Below are positions 51,550 through 61,441 of a stretch of DNA of 64,000 nucleotides, in pieces (position 1 is the first letter of the stretch; every line of letters begins with the position of its first letter). Location of the stretch: the NCBI RefSeq assembly GCF_024296925.1, contig NZ_CP101125.1, positions 7,264,927 to 7,328,926 of the forward strand. Direction: 5' to 3'. This DNA is from Pseudomonas nunensis. Its GTDB lineage: Bacteria; Pseudomonadota; Gammaproteobacteria; Pseudomonadales; Pseudomonadaceae. The translations under genes were made by a program, and so were the position numbers. The notes beneath the pieces are model-generated. The model saw only the letters and a list, made by a program, of their open reading frames with translations, searched no databases and was not told the origin of the DNA.

Positions 51550-51894
51550 TTAGCGAGTGCGATAACGCAGGCGCGTACCGAAATTCATCGACATCAGAAT
51601 CTCGTCGGCACTCAGCTCGGGCGGGAAATAGGCGCCGGAGATTTGCGCGTGGGCCAGGCTCGCGCCTTCCAGGGATGCATTGCGAAAGTCGATGCCGCGC
51701 AAGTCGGCGGAACGGAAATACGCGTCGGTGAAATCAACGCCATCGGCGTTCAGTTCGCGCAGGTCGAGACCACGGAAGTCGCCACCGACCATGTCGATCG
51801 GGCCGTCCGCAGGACGTTCCTTGTTAAAACCTGTGATGTCGTCTTTGTGCAGCAAGGCATAAAGCGGGGTGTCGAGAAGTTTCGGCTGGCTCAT
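51550..51894 (-). CDS. Pentapeptide-repeat protein
   Basis: This 114-residue protein carries a run of pentapeptide repeats of the A(D/N)LxX type from about residue 39 to 90 (FRGLDLRELNADGVDF, ADLRGIDFRNASLEGASL). These form a right-handed quadrilateral beta-helix. Some such proteins mimic DNA and bind gyrase, but this short form gives no hint of that. Its function is unknown. Confidence 0.85.
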   Translation of the reverse strand: MSQPKLLDTPLYALLHKDDITGFNKERPADGPIDMVGGDFRGLDLRELNADGVDFTDAYFRSADLRGIDFRNASLEGASLAHAQISGAYFPPELSADEILMSMNFGTRLRYRTR

Positions 51895-51943
51895 GTCACA
51901 TCACCTGTTGGTTTTATGACGCCAGTATAGTGCCACTATTTGA

Positions 51944-51975
51944 CAGCCGTGAAGCCGGCGAGGGCTCCACGGCTG
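51944..51975 (-). terminator. Possible terminator after the kinase/ATPase fusion gene
   Basis: The stem CAGCCGTG / CACGGCTG lies just past the stop at 51986 on the minus strand. The T tract is poor. Confidence 0.45.
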
Positions 51976-51985
51976 AAATAGTTTC

Positions 51986-53542
51986 TTACAGGCCAGGCAT
52001 GCGTTGGCGAATCTGCGCCACGACGGTGTCGAGGGTCCCGCTTTCATTGGTCTGCACGCGTTTGCTGCACAGAATCTCGGCAGGCGTCAGCGCTTCACGG
52101 CTGGCTTGCTGGGCGGCGATAACGGCCAGGTTGGCGTCGGACGGATCGGTTTTCTCTGCCTGACGCAGGGCCAGCCAGCCCTCGATCACGGCTTGCGGCG
52201 CGTTGCAGTCCAGGATCAGGAACGGTGCACCAGTGGCTTCGGCAATTTTTGCTGCGCCGTCACGCTGGTCACGCTTGAGGTAGGTGGCATCGATCACGAC
52301 CGGGAAACCGGCCCGCAGGATCACGCCGGCGATTTCATGCAGGCGGGTGTAGGTCGCAGCACTGGCGTCAGCACTGTAGATGCCGGCCTGTGGATCGTTC
52401 GGTACGGTTTGCTCGCCAAACAGACGCTTGCGTTCAACATCCGAGCGCAGACGAATTGCACCGAGCGCTTCCACCAGACGCATGGCCACGCGGCTTTTGC
52501 CGACAGCAGAAACGCCGTGGGTAATGGACAGGAAGCGCGAAGGGATGGTGCTGTAGCTTTCAGCCAGGTTCGCATAGTTGCGGTATTGGCGCAGGGTGGT
52601 GGCGCGCTGCACCGGATCGGCCTCGGCCGGCATGCTGAACAGGGCAACCTTGGCGCGAACCAGGGCGCGGTAGGCTTTATAGAAGTTCAGCACTTCAAGG
52701 CCTTGATAATCGCCGGTCAGTTCCAGGTACTGGCTGATGAAACGACGGGCCATGCTTTTCAGGCCACGGTCTTCCAAGTCCATCGCCAGGAAGCCGGTGT
52801 CGGCGTAGACGTCAGTGAAGCGGAACGGTTCGTTGAATTCGATGCAGTCGAAGATCACGACCTTGCCGTCGATCACGGTGGCGTTGCCGAGGTGAATGTC
52901 ACCGTGGCATTCGCGGGTGAACCCGTCTGCCTTGCGTTGGGCAAACAGCGGCTTGAGGCGTTCGAAGCTGCTTTCGGCCCAGGCTTGCAGGGCTTCCAGT
53001 TGCAGCAGATCAGCCTTGTCGCTGAGGAACGGGCGGATCTGCTCAAAGTTCTGGCGCACTGGCGCCATGACGCTGTCCGGGGTGCCGGCGTCGTGTTCAG
53101 CCGGTACTTTTGGTGCAGTGAGGTGGAACTGCGCGATTTGCTCGGCCATTTCGTCGATGTGCGCGGTGGTCAATTCACCGTTGGCTTGCAGCGTGCTGAG
53201 CAACTGGCTTTGTGGGAATTGACGCATCTTCAATGCGAATTCGATGGCCGGGCCATCGCCGCCAAATTGCGGGGCTTCGGCGCTGCCGGTAATCGGCAAC
53301 ACTTCAAGATACAAATCATTGGTCAGGCGCTGGTTCAGACGCAGCTCTTCAGCGCAGAAATGTTCGCGATCGTCGAGGCTGGTGAAGTCGAGGAAGCCGA
53401 AATTCATCGGCTTCTTCACTTTATAAGCAAAGGGACCCGTGAGGATGACCCAGGAGATATGGGTCTCGATGACCTGGAACCCGTCAACGGGATGCGGGTA
53501 GAGGGCCGGGTTTTGCAGGGCGGCGATCAGGGACTGGCTCAC
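51986..53542 (-). CDS. Phosphotransferase-like/AAA ATPase fusion protein
   Basis: This 518-residue protein joins an aminoglycoside-phosphotransferase-like kinase half to a P-loop kinase half. The first half is residues 1-330, with the catalytic loop CHGDIHLGNATVIDGKVVIFDCIEFNE. The second half has Walker A THGVSAVGKSRVA and a Zeta-toxin-like build. Fusions of this type are widespread in proteobacteria; the substrate is unknown and antibiotic resistance should not be inferred. It is divergent from mrcB. Confidence 0.85.
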   Translation of the reverse strand: MSQSLIAALQNPALYPHPVDGFQVIETHISWVILTGPFAYKVKKPMNFGFLDFTSLDDREHFCAEELRLNQRLTNDLYLEVLPITGSAEAPQFGGDGPAIEFALKMRQFPQSQLLSTLQANGELTTAHIDEMAEQIAQFHLTAPKVPAEHDAGTPDSVMAPVRQNFEQIRPFLSDKADLLQLEALQAWAESSFERLKPLFAQRKADGFTRECHGDIHLGNATVIDGKVVIFDCIEFNEPFRFTDVYADTGFLAMDLEDRGLKSMARRFISQYLELTGDYQGLEVLNFYKAYRALVRAKVALFSMPAEADPVQRATTLRQYRNYANLAESYSTIPSRFLSITHGVSAVGKSRVAMRLVEALGAIRLRSDVERKRLFGEQTVPNDPQAGIYSADASAATYTRLHEIAGVILRAGFPVVIDATYLKRDQRDGAAKIAEATGAPFLILDCNAPQAVIEGWLALRQAEKTDPSDANLAVIAAQQASREALTPAEILCSKRVQTNESGTLDTVVAQIRQRMPGL

Positions 53543-53631
53543 AGGCGATCCTTCAGAGTCGGAGAAAATTCAAGGTCGCCATTATGGCCGCAAGTCCGCC
53601 TGACGCAAACCTCGGCGGGCTCCTGTTGAGT

Positions 53632-55983
53632 ATGAATAAAGTGCGTATAATCCGCCGCCATGACTCGAACTCGATCCCCCCGCAGCAAAAAAAACCACCA
53701 TCCAAGGGCCTTAGCCCGTGGTTGAGCTGGGCCATTAAACTCAGCCTGGTCGGCCTCGTCGTGCTCGCCGGGTTCGCGGTTTACCTGGACGCCATCGTCC
53801 AGGAGAAATTCTCCGGCAAGCGCTGGACCATCCCGGCCAAGGTGTACGCGCGTCCGCTGGAGCTGTTTACCGGCCAGAAGCTGAGCAAGGAAGACTTCCT
53901 CACCGAGCTCGACGCCTTGGGCTACCGCCGCGAAGCTGTGAGCAACGGCCCCGGCGCTGCGGCGGTCAACGGCAATACCGTTGACCTGAATACCCGTGGC
54001 TTCCAGTTCTATGAAGGCCTGGAAAAAGCCCAGCCTGTGCGCGTGCGGTTCTCCGGCGACTATGTGGCCGAACTTTCGGCGACCAACGGTTCGAAGTTGT
54101 CCGTGGTGCGCCTGGAGCCGTTGATGATCGGCGGCATTTATCCGAAAAACCTTGAAGACCGGATCCTGATCAAAATCGATCAGGTCCCTCCGTATCTGCT
54201 GGAAACCCTGGTCGCCGTGGAAGACCGGGATTTCTATCACCACTGGGGCGTGTCGCCGAAGTCGATTGCCCGGGCCGTTTACGTCAACACCTCGGGCGGC
54301 AAGATGACCCAGGGTGGCAGTACGCTGACGCAACAATTGGTCAAGAACTTCTACCTGACCAGCGAACGCAGCCTGACCCGCAAACTCACCGAAGCCATGA
54401 TGGCGATGCTGCTTGAGCTGCATTACGACAAACGCGAGATTCTTGAGGCTTACCTCAATGAAGTGTTCGTCGGTCAGGACGGTCAGCGCGCGGTGCACGG
54501 TTTCGGCCTGGCCAGTCAGTTCTTCTTCGGCCAGCCGTTGTCCGAACTGAAACTGCATCAGGTCGCGTTGCTGGTGGGCATGGTCAAGGGCCCGTCCTAT
54601 TACAACCCGCGTCGCAACCCGGAGCGGGCGCTGGAGCGACGCAATCTGGTGCTCGACGTACTTGAGCAACAAGGCGTTGCCACAGCCGAACAGGTTGCGG
54701 CGGCCAAGGCCATGCCGCTGGGCGTGACCACGCGTGGCAAATTGGCCGACAGCTCGTTCCCGGGCTTTATCGACCTGGTCAAACGCCAACTGCGTGAAGA
54801 CTATCGCGACGAAGACTTGACCGAAGAAGGCCTGCGGATTTTCACCAGTTTCGATCCGATTCTGCAGATGAAAGCCGAAGCCTCGGTCAATGACACCTTT
54901 AAACGACTGGCCGGGCGCAAAGGTTCGGATGACGTTGAAGCGGCGATGGTCGTGACCAACCCGGAAACCGGTGAAGTCCAGGCCATGATCGGTAGTCGCC
55001 AGGCAAGCTTTGCCGGTTTCAACCGCGCGCTGGATGCGGTGCGACCAATCGGTTCGTTGATCAAGCCGGCGGTGTATCTGACTGCGCTTGAGAAACCCAG
55101 CCAGTACAGCTTGACCAGTTGGCTGTCCGACGATGCCTTCTCGGTGAAGGGCGCGGACGGTCAGGTCTGGAAACCACAGAACTACGATCGCCGCTCCCAC
55201 GGCACAGTGTTCCTGTATCAGGGGCTGGCGCATTCCTACAACCTGTCGACCGCGCGTCTCGGGCTGGAGCTGGGCGTGCCGAATGTCCTCAAGACTTTGG
55301 CACGACTGGGTGTGACTCGTGAATTCCCGGCGTTCCCATCGATGCTGTTGGGCGCAGGTGGCTTGACCCCGATGGAAGTCGCGACCATGTACCAGACCCT
55401 GGCCAACGGCGGTTTCAACACGCCGATGCGCGGGATCCGCAGCGTACTGACCGCCGAGGGCGAGCCGCTCAAGCGCTATCCGTTCCAGATCCAGCAGCGG
55501 TTTGATCCGGCGTCGATCTTCCTGATCCAGAGCGCCATGCAGCGGGTGATGCGTGAAGGCACCGGCAGTTCGGTTTATAACGTGCTGCCCAAGACCCTGA
55601 CGCTGGCGGGCAAGACCGGCACCAGTAACGATTCGCGGGACAGCTGGTTTGCCGGTTTCAGCCAGGATCTGCTGGCAGTGGTCTGGCTGGGGCGCGACGA
55701 TAACGGCAAGACGCCGTTCACCGGCGCCACCGGTGCGTTGCAGGTCTGGACCAGTTTCATGCGCAAGGCCGACCCGCTGCCGCTGGACATGCCGCAGCCG
55801 GACAACATCGTTCAGGCGTGGGTAGATTCGCGCACCGGGCAAGGCTCTGATGCCAACTGCCCAGGTGCGGTGCAGATGCCGTATATTCGCGGCAGCGAAC
55901 CGCCTCCCGGCGCCGCTTGTGGTGGGGAAACCCCTGCTTCCGGCGAAACGGTGATGGATTGGGTCAAGGGCTGGATGAATTAA
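53632..55983 (+). CDS. mrcB: Penicillin-binding protein 1B (mrcB), with a probable frameshift at the N-terminus
   Basis: This bifunctional peptidoglycan synthase has one transmembrane helix (LSLVGLVVLAGFAVYLDAIV) and a GT51 glycosyltransferase domain (AVEDRDFYHHWGV, GGSTLTQQLVKN). Its transpeptidase domain has SLIK (Ser nucleophile in RPIGSLIKPAVY), SYNLSTARL and KTGTSNDSRDSW. The frame given starts at ATG 53632 (783 residues). The usual family start (MTRTRSPRSKK) is at ATG 53660 in another frame and stops at 53725 because an A run (53687-53694) is one base short. One extra A would give 774 residues. See findings. Confidence 0.9.
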   Translation: MNKVRIIRRHDSNSIPPQQKKPPSKGLSPWLSWAIKLSLVGLVVLAGFAVYLDAIVQEKFSGKRWTIPAKVYARPLELFTGQKLSKEDFLTELDALGYRREAVSNGPGAAAVNGNTVDLNTRGFQFYEGLEKAQPVRVRFSGDYVAELSATNGSKLSVVRLEPLMIGGIYPKNLEDRILIKIDQVPPYLLETLVAVEDRDFYHHWGVSPKSIARAVYVNTSGGKMTQGGSTLTQQLVKNFYLTSERSLTRKLTEAMMAMLLELHYDKREILEAYLNEVFVGQDGQRAVHGFGLASQFFFGQPLSELKLHQVALLVGMVKGPSYYNPRRNPERALERRNLVLDVLEQQGVATAEQVAAAKAMPLGVTTRGKLADSSFPGFIDLVKRQLREDYRDEDLTEEGLRIFTSFDPILQMKAEASVNDTFKRLAGRKGSDDVEAAMVVTNPETGEVQAMIGSRQASFAGFNRALDAVRPIGSLIKPAVYLTALEKPSQYSLTSWLSDDAFSVKGADGQVWKPQNYDRRSHGTVFLYQGLAHSYNLSTARLGLELGVPNVLKTLARLGVTREFPAFPSMLLGAGGLTPMEVATMYQTLANGGFNTPMRGIRSVLTAEGEPLKRYPFQIQQRFDPASIFLIQSAMQRVMREGTGSSVYNVLPKTLTLAGKTGTSNDSRDSWFAGFSQDLLAVVWLGRDDNGKTPFTGATGALQVWTSFMRKADPLPLDMPQPDNIVQAWVDSRTGQGSDANCPGAVQMPYIRGSEPPPGAACGGETPASGETVMDWVKGWMN
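53646..53651 (+). promoter_or_regulatory. Candidate -10 element near mrcB start
   Basis: A perfect TATAAT lies between the two candidate starts. If it is used, transcription would begin near 53658 and only the ATG at 53660 would be on the mRNA. There is no good -35 at 16-18 nt. Confidence 0.35.
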
Positions 55984-55999
55984 GCAAAGAGGGTTTCAA

Positions 56000-56737
56000 G
56001 TGAACAAGTGGTTGATTCCAGCGGTTACCGCCGTGGCTTTGCTCAGCGGTTGCTCCAGCGTACAGCGCGGTTCGATCCCGGTTGTGGATTCCGGCAGCGC
56101 AGTGTCGAACAGTGAGCGGATTTCGGCGAATGGCGGTTTCCGTCAGACCACCGTGAAACGTCCTGCACAAGCCCAGACCCAGGCGATCCCGCAAGGCGAT
56201 ACCGGTGTGGTGGTGATGGTTCCAGGGGGTGGCGCGGTTTCCTCGGCACCGATCAGCACGTCGCCGATCACGCCGGGCCCGATTACCCCAGGTCCGATCG
56301 ATACGTCGCCGGTGCAGTCCGCGCCGGTCAATCAGGGCAGCTACAGCATGCCATCGACGCCGAGCGGGATTCCGTCGGCCAGTACCGGTGGCGGTTTGTC
56401 TGCCGATGAACAGCTCGATGGCCCAGTGTTGGCGCTGCTGACCACCGCTCAACAGCAACAGGCCACTGGCGACCTCAACGGCGCATCCTCCAGCCTGGAG
56501 CGCGCCCAGCGTGTGGCCCCGCGTGAGCCGCAAGTGCTTTATCGCCTGGCGCAAGTACGCATGGCCCAGGGCGATGCGCCGCAAGCCGAGCAGTTTGCTC
56601 GTCGTGGTCTGACATTTGCCAATGGCCGCCCGGATCTTCAAGCCAGCCTGTGGGAATTGATCGCTCAGGCGCGTGAGAAACAGGGCGATTCCGCGGGTGC
56701 TTCGCAGGCACGTCAGAAGGCCAAGGTTTCGCTGTGA
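56000..56737 (+). CDS. TPR-containing lipoprotein
   Basis: This 245-residue lipoprotein has lipobox LLSGC near residue 18. A low-complexity Pro/Ser/Gly linker (residues 60-130) follows, then a TPR-like helical domain (LTTAQQQQATGDLNGASSSLERAQRVAPREPQVLYRLAQV). It probably sits in the outer membrane facing the periplasm. It starts 16 nt after mrcB on the same strand and may help that synthase, as other TPR lipoproteins do for PBP1 enzymes; this is inference. Confidence 0.85.
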   Translation: MNKWLIPAVTAVALLSGCSSVQRGSIPVVDSGSAVSNSERISANGGFRQTTVKRPAQAQTQAIPQGDTGVVVMVPGGGAVSSAPISTSPITPGPITPGPIDTSPVQSAPVNQGSYSMPSTPSGIPSASTGGGLSADEQLDGPVLALLTTAQQQQATGDLNGASSSLERAQRVAPREPQVLYRLAQVRMAQGDAPQAEQFARRGLTFANGRPDLQASLWELIAQAREKQGDSAGASQARQKAKVSL

Positions 56738-57072
56738 TGGATGCACGTTTCCCAAAGATTGCCGAGCAGTTGCTGCTGATCGAGCGTGAGCTGCGGATTC
56801 AGGGCTGGTGGGACGAAGTCGCGCCGAGTGCTGAAGCGTTGTCGAGTGTCGAGCCGTTTTCGGTCGACACCCTGGACTTCGAGCAATGGCTGCAATGGAT
56901 CTTCCTGCCGCGCATGAAGGCGATTCTCGAACAGGATCTGCCGTTGCCCAATGCGTCGGGCATTCAGGAGATGGCCGAAATGGTCTTTGCCGCCCGCAAC
57001 GTTCAGGGCAAGGACCGGCAGCTTCAGGTTCTGCTCAAAGAGTTTGACCTGCTGATCACCGCATCTCGCTAA
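56737..57072 (+). CDS. YqcC family protein (DUF446)
   Basis: This 111-residue soluble helical protein matches YqcC (LLLIERELRIQGWWDE...FSVDTLDFEQWLQWIFLPRMKAILEQ). Its function is not established. The ATG overlaps the previous stop by 1 nt (TGATG), and a GTG 3 nt upstream is an alternative. It is the last gene of the mrcB group. Confidence 0.87.
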   Translation: MDARFPKIAEQLLLIERELRIQGWWDEVAPSAEALSSVEPFSVDTLDFEQWLQWIFLPRMKAILEQDLPLPNASGIQEMAEMVFAARNVQGKDRQLQVLLKEFDLLITASR

Positions 57073-57090
57073 CGCGCTGCGCAGGAGCAC

Positions 57091-57184
57091 GTAGGAGCTG
57101 TCGAGTGAAACGAGGCTGCGATCTTTTGACTTTGATTTTTTAAGATCAAAAGATCGCAGCCTCGTTTCACTCGACAGCTCCTAC
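57091..57184. repeat. Perfect 39-bp inverted repeat between convergent genes
   Basis: The arms 57091-57129 and 57146-57184 are exact complements, starting GTAGGAGCTGTCGAGTGAAA, with a 16-nt AT-rich loop. The sequence resembles a dispersed Pseudomonas palindrome and would form a very stable hairpin in transcripts from either side. Confidence 0.9.
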
Positions 57185-57192
57185 AGAGAGCG

Positions 57193-57612
57193 TTATTGGC
57201 AGTTATCTGCAATCTGTTTCTGTGCCTCGGTAATGCGCTCCTGACGTGTCTGGTCGTTCAGGCGGCGCATTTCCCCGTCAATCTCTTCCCGTAGTCGCGG
57301 ATTGTTCTGCAGTTGAGCAAGGTTCGTCCGCGCCTGCTCGCAGAACACCTTGAGCTGGGCTTGCTGCTCGGCCACCTGCTTTTTAACCGTCTTATCGATG
57401 GCCTGCTGATCGCCGAGCACATTGCTGCGCTCTGCGGGCGGTTTGCCGGCGGGCGAGGCGGGCGTGACCACCGTGGTGGTCTGCTGGCCTTGGGGCGGCT
57501 GGGCATCGAAGTGAGTCACGCCTTGGGCATCCACCCACTTGTAGATCTGCGCGGCCATGCACAAAGGGCTCAGGCTGATCAGCAGACCGGCGGTGAAGAA
57601 GAACGTACGCAT
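57193..57612 (-). CDS. DUF4124 domain protein
   Basis: This 139-residue secreted protein has a signal peptide (TAGLLISLSPLCMAA) and the DUF4124 motif QIYKWVDAQGVTHFDAQPP. A charged coiled-coil tail (ERSNVLGDQQAIDKTVKKQVAEQQ onward) follows. It is probably periplasmic, with unknown function. Confidence 0.85.
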   Translation of the reverse strand: MRTFFFTAGLLISLSPLCMAAQIYKWVDAQGVTHFDAQPPQGQQTTTVVTPASPAGKPPAERSNVLGDQQAIDKTVKKQVAEQQAQLKVFCEQARTNLAQLQNNPRLREEIDGEMRRLNDQTRQERITEAQKQIADNCQ

Positions 57613-57639
57613 GCCATTTCCTTGTCATAAGTTGCGCAA

Positions 57640-58013
57640 TTGAAGCTAACACACGCGCGGTTTACGGGTTTTTTCTTGCGTTCTCATGTGCTTACTCACA
57701 ATAAAGCACATAGACGACTTGACTTGGAGGGGACGAAACAGAAGAATCCAAAGTCCGCTGTAGAGGGACTGCCAGAAGCAGGCCCACTCGGCAGATCATG
57801 AGGCGCATACCCGCGCCGACCTGTAACACCCGCAACGCGTTACCTCGCGCTGGGTGGGAAAGCCCCGCAACACTTGGGACGATCCCAATACTTGCTCAGT
57901 CAGTGCTGACGTAGTCGGCGACCACCGTCGCTCATGCTCTGCCGAGAAGTAAACCTATTAAGACCCGTCCTCTTGTGAGTGGACGGTATTCTGGCGTTTT
58001 AGAGGTGAACAAC
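57640..58013 (+). other. Long structured leader of ilvI
   Basis: This gap of about 400 nt has many small stems, among them AGTCC / GGACT (near 57755), TTGGGA / TCCCAA (57873-57888), GTCAGTGCTGAC (57899-57910) and CCGTCC / GGACGG (57965-57986). I could not place a convincing promoter. The length and structure suggest a regulated 5' UTR of the branched-chain operon. I do not recognise a named riboswitch. Confidence 0.5.
57934..57978 (+). CDS. Candidate ilv leader peptide ([14 protein letters not shown])
   Basis: This 14-codon ORF ends 35 nt before the ilvI start. Seven of its 14 residues are Leu or Val, including the rare adjacent codons CTA TTA. A stem CCGTCC / GGACGG (57965-57986) spans its end. 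This is the arrangement expected for translation-coupled attenuation by branched-chain aminoacyl-tRNA supply. No good ribosome-binding site is visible and the T tract after the stem is poor, so it is a hypothesis. Confidence 0.4.
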   Translation: MLCREVNLLRPVLL

Positions 58014-59738
58014 GTGGAGCTTTTATCTGGCGGTGAGATGCTCGTCCGCTTTTTGCGTGACGAAGGCGTCAAATATATTTACGGGTACCCGGGTGGTGCT
58101 CTTCTTCATGTCTACGATGCCCTGTTCAAAGAACCGGAAGTGACCCACATCCTGGTTCGTCACGAACAAGCGGCTACCCATATGGCTGACGGCTATGCCC
58201 GTGCCACCGGTAAAGCCGGCGTGGTACTGGTGACTTCCGGTCCTGGCGCAACAAACGCCATCACCGGGATCGCCACCGCTTATATGGACTCCATTCCAAT
58301 GGTGGTCATTTCCGGCCAGGTGCCTAGCACCATGGTAGGTACCGACGCGTTCCAGGAAACCGACATGATCGGTATCTCCCGGCCGATCGTGAAGCACAGC
58401 TTCATGATCAAGCACGCCTCGGAAATCCCGGAAGTCATGAAGAAAGCGTTCTACCTGGCGCAATCCGGTCGTCCTGGTCCGGTCGTTGTTGATATTCCGA
58501 AAGACATGACCAACCCGGCCGAGAAGTTCGAATACATCTTCCCGAAAAAAGCCAAGCTGCGTTCCTACAGTCCGGCCGTTCGCGGTCACTCCGGGCAAAT
58601 CCGCAAGGCAGCAGAAATGCTCCTGGCGGCCAAGCGTCCTGTGATGTACGCAGGTGGCGGCGTGATCCTCGGTGGTGGCTCCGCGCCGCTGACCGAATTG
58701 GCGAAGATGCTCAACCTGCCAGTGACCAATACCCTGATGGGTCTGGGTGCCTACCCTGGCACCGACCGTCAGTTCATCGGCATGCTCGGCATGCACGGCA
58801 GCTACACCGCTAACCTGGCGATGCACCATGCCGACGTGATCCTGGCAGTCGGTGCGCGTTTCGATGACCGTGTGATCAATGGCCCGGCGAAGTTCTGCCC
58901 GAATGCCAAGATCATTCACATCGACATCGACCCGGCTTCGATCTCCAAGACCATCAAGGCTGACGTGCCTATCGTCGGTCCGGTCGAAAGTGTCCTGACC
59001 GAAATGGTCGCGATCCTCAAGGAAATCGGCGAGACCCCGAACAAGGAGTCCGTGGCTAGTTGGTGGAAGCAGGTTGATGAGTGGCGCGGTGATCGCGGCC
59101 TGTTCCCTTACGACAAGGGCGACGGCAGCGTCATCAAGCCGCAGACCGTGGTCGAAACCCTGTGCGAAGTGACCAAGGGCGATGCCTATGTGGCGTCCGA
59201 CGTGGGCCAGCACCAGATGTTCGCGGCGCAGTACTACAAGTTCAACAAGCCGAACCGCTGGATCAACTCCGGCGGCCTGGGCACCATGGGCTTCGGTTTC
59301 CCGGCGGCCATGGGCATCAAGTTGAGCTTTCCGGATGCCGACGTCGTCTGCGTGACGGGCGAGGGCAGCATCCAGATGAACATCCAGGAGCTGTCCACCT
59401 GTCTGCAATATGGCTTGCCGGTCAAAATCGTCATCCTGAACAACGGTGTTCTGGGTATGGTTCGCCAGTGGCAAGACATGAGTTACGGCAGCCGTCACTC
59501 GCACTCCTACATGGAATCGTTGCCTGACTTCGTCAAGCTGGCCGAGGCCTATGGTCACGTCGGCGTACGCATCACCGAATCGAAAGATTTGAAGTCGAAG
59601 ATGGAAGAAGCGTTTGCCATGAAGGATCGCCTGGTGATCATCGATGTTTCGGTCGACACCAGTGAGCACGTCTACCCGATGCAGATCAAAGACGGCTCCA
59701 TGCGCGATATGTGGCTGAGCAAGACGGAGCGTACTTAA
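58014..59738 (+). CDS. ilvI: Acetolactate synthase large subunit
   Basis: This 574-residue TPP- and FAD-dependent catalytic subunit makes acetolactate or acetohydroxybutyrate in valine, leucine and isoleucine synthesis. The catalytic Glu lies in [16 protein letters not shown], the FAD region around [15 protein letters not shown], and the TPP motif is [13 protein letters not shown]...ILNN. The start is GTG 58014 ([12 protein letters not shown]), with AGAGGTGA upstream and the standard length; the longer frame is leader. ilvN starts 2 nt after the stop. Confidence 0.96.
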   Translation: MELLSGGEMLVRFLRDEGVKYIYGYPGGALLHVYDALFKEPEVTHILVRHEQAATHMADGYARATGKAGVVLVTSGPGATNAITGIATAYMDSIPMVVISGQVPSTMVGTDAFQETDMIGISRPIVKHSFMIKHASEIPEVMKKAFYLAQSGRPGPVVVDIPKDMTNPAEKFEYIFPKKAKLRSYSPAVRGHSGQIRKAAEMLLAAKRPVMYAGGGVILGGGSAPLTELAKMLNLPVTNTLMGLGAYPGTDRQFIGMLGMHGSYTANLAMHHADVILAVGARFDDRVINGPAKFCPNAKIIHIDIDPASISKTIKADVPIVGPVESVLTEMVAILKEIGETPNKESVASWWKQVDEWRGDRGLFPYDKGDGSVIKPQTVVETLCEVTKGDAYVASDVGQHQMFAAQYYKFNKPNRWINSGGLGTMGFGFPAAMGIKLSFPDADVVCVTGEGSIQMNIQELSTCLQYGLPVKIVILNNGVLGMVRQWQDMSYGSRHSHSYMESLPDFVKLAEAYGHVGVRITESKDLKSKMEEAFAMKDRLVIIDVSVDTSEHVYPMQIKDGSMRDMWLSKTERT

Positions 59739-59740
59739 TC

Positions 59741-60232
59741 ATGCGGCACATTATTTCCTTGCTTCTGGAAAACGAACCTGGCGCTCTGTCTCGTGTAGTC
59801 GGCCTGTTCTCGCAGCGCAACTACAACATCGAAAGCCTGACCGTGGCACCGACCGAAGACCCGACCCTGTCGCGCCTGACGTTGACCACTGTCGGCCATG
59901 ATGAAGTGATCGAGCAGATCACCAAGAACCTGAACAAGCTGATCGAAGTGGTCAAATTGGTCGACCTGTCGGAAAGTGCTCACATCGAGCGCGAACTGAT
60001 GCTGGTCAAGGTCAAGGCTACTGGCGCCCAGCGCGCCGAGATCAAGCGCACTACCGATATTTACCGTGGGCAGATCGTCGATGTCAGCGCCAGCGTGTAT
60101 ACCGTTCAACTGACCGGTACCAGCGACAAGCTCGACAGCTTCATTCAGTCCATCGGCACCGCCTCGATTCTGGAAACCGTCCGTAGCGGCGTAACCGGCA
60201 TTGCTCGCGGCGACAAAGTACTCAGCATCTAA
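59741..60232 (+). CDS. ilvN: Acetolactate synthase small subunit
   Basis: This 163-residue regulatory subunit (IlvH type) mediates valine feedback inhibition. An N-terminal ACT domain (LLENEPGALSRVVGLFSQRN, TLSRLTLTTVG) is followed by the second ACT-like domain. ATG 59741 is the family start. It is coupled to ilvI. Confidence 0.96.
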   Translation: MRHIISLLLENEPGALSRVVGLFSQRNYNIESLTVAPTEDPTLSRLTLTTVGHDEVIEQITKNLNKLIEVVKLVDLSESAHIERELMLVKVKATGAQRAEIKRTTDIYRGQIVDVSASVYTVQLTGTSDKLDSFIQSIGTASILETVRSGVTGIARGDKVLSI

Positions 60233-60271
60233 ACCAAATTAGCGAATGGCCTGAACGGCCTGGATATATAG

Positions 60272-61297
<1,026 letters not shown>

Positions 61298-61314
61298 GTC
61301 GCACGCTTGTACGG

Positions 61315-61340
61315 AAAACGCGGCCTAGGCCGCGTTTTTT
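61315..61340 (+). terminator. Terminator of the ilvINC operon
   Basis: The stem AACGCGGCC / GGCCGCGTT with a 2-nt loop is followed by T residues. Confidence 0.9.
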
Positions 61341-61441
61341 CGTTTGGATCGCCGGTTCTGGTATAAAGCTGCATCGTTTGCGGCCGAACCGTCGTCCCAG
61401 ACACCTGTCGAAACTTTCCATCCTGTTGCAAGGTAATGTCC

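Noticed and set aside
51986-53542. Aminoglycoside resistance gene
   Set aside because: The kinase half only shares the general phosphotransferase fold and is fused to a P-loop ATPase; the family is a housekeeping one of unknown substrate.
53539-55842. A 767-codon ORF on the minus strand
   Set aside because: It is a mirror frame of mrcB, whose catalytic motifs prove the plus-strand frame; such shadows are common at high GC.
58023-59669. A 548-codon ORF on the minus strand
   Set aside because: It lies opposite ilvI and has no family features.
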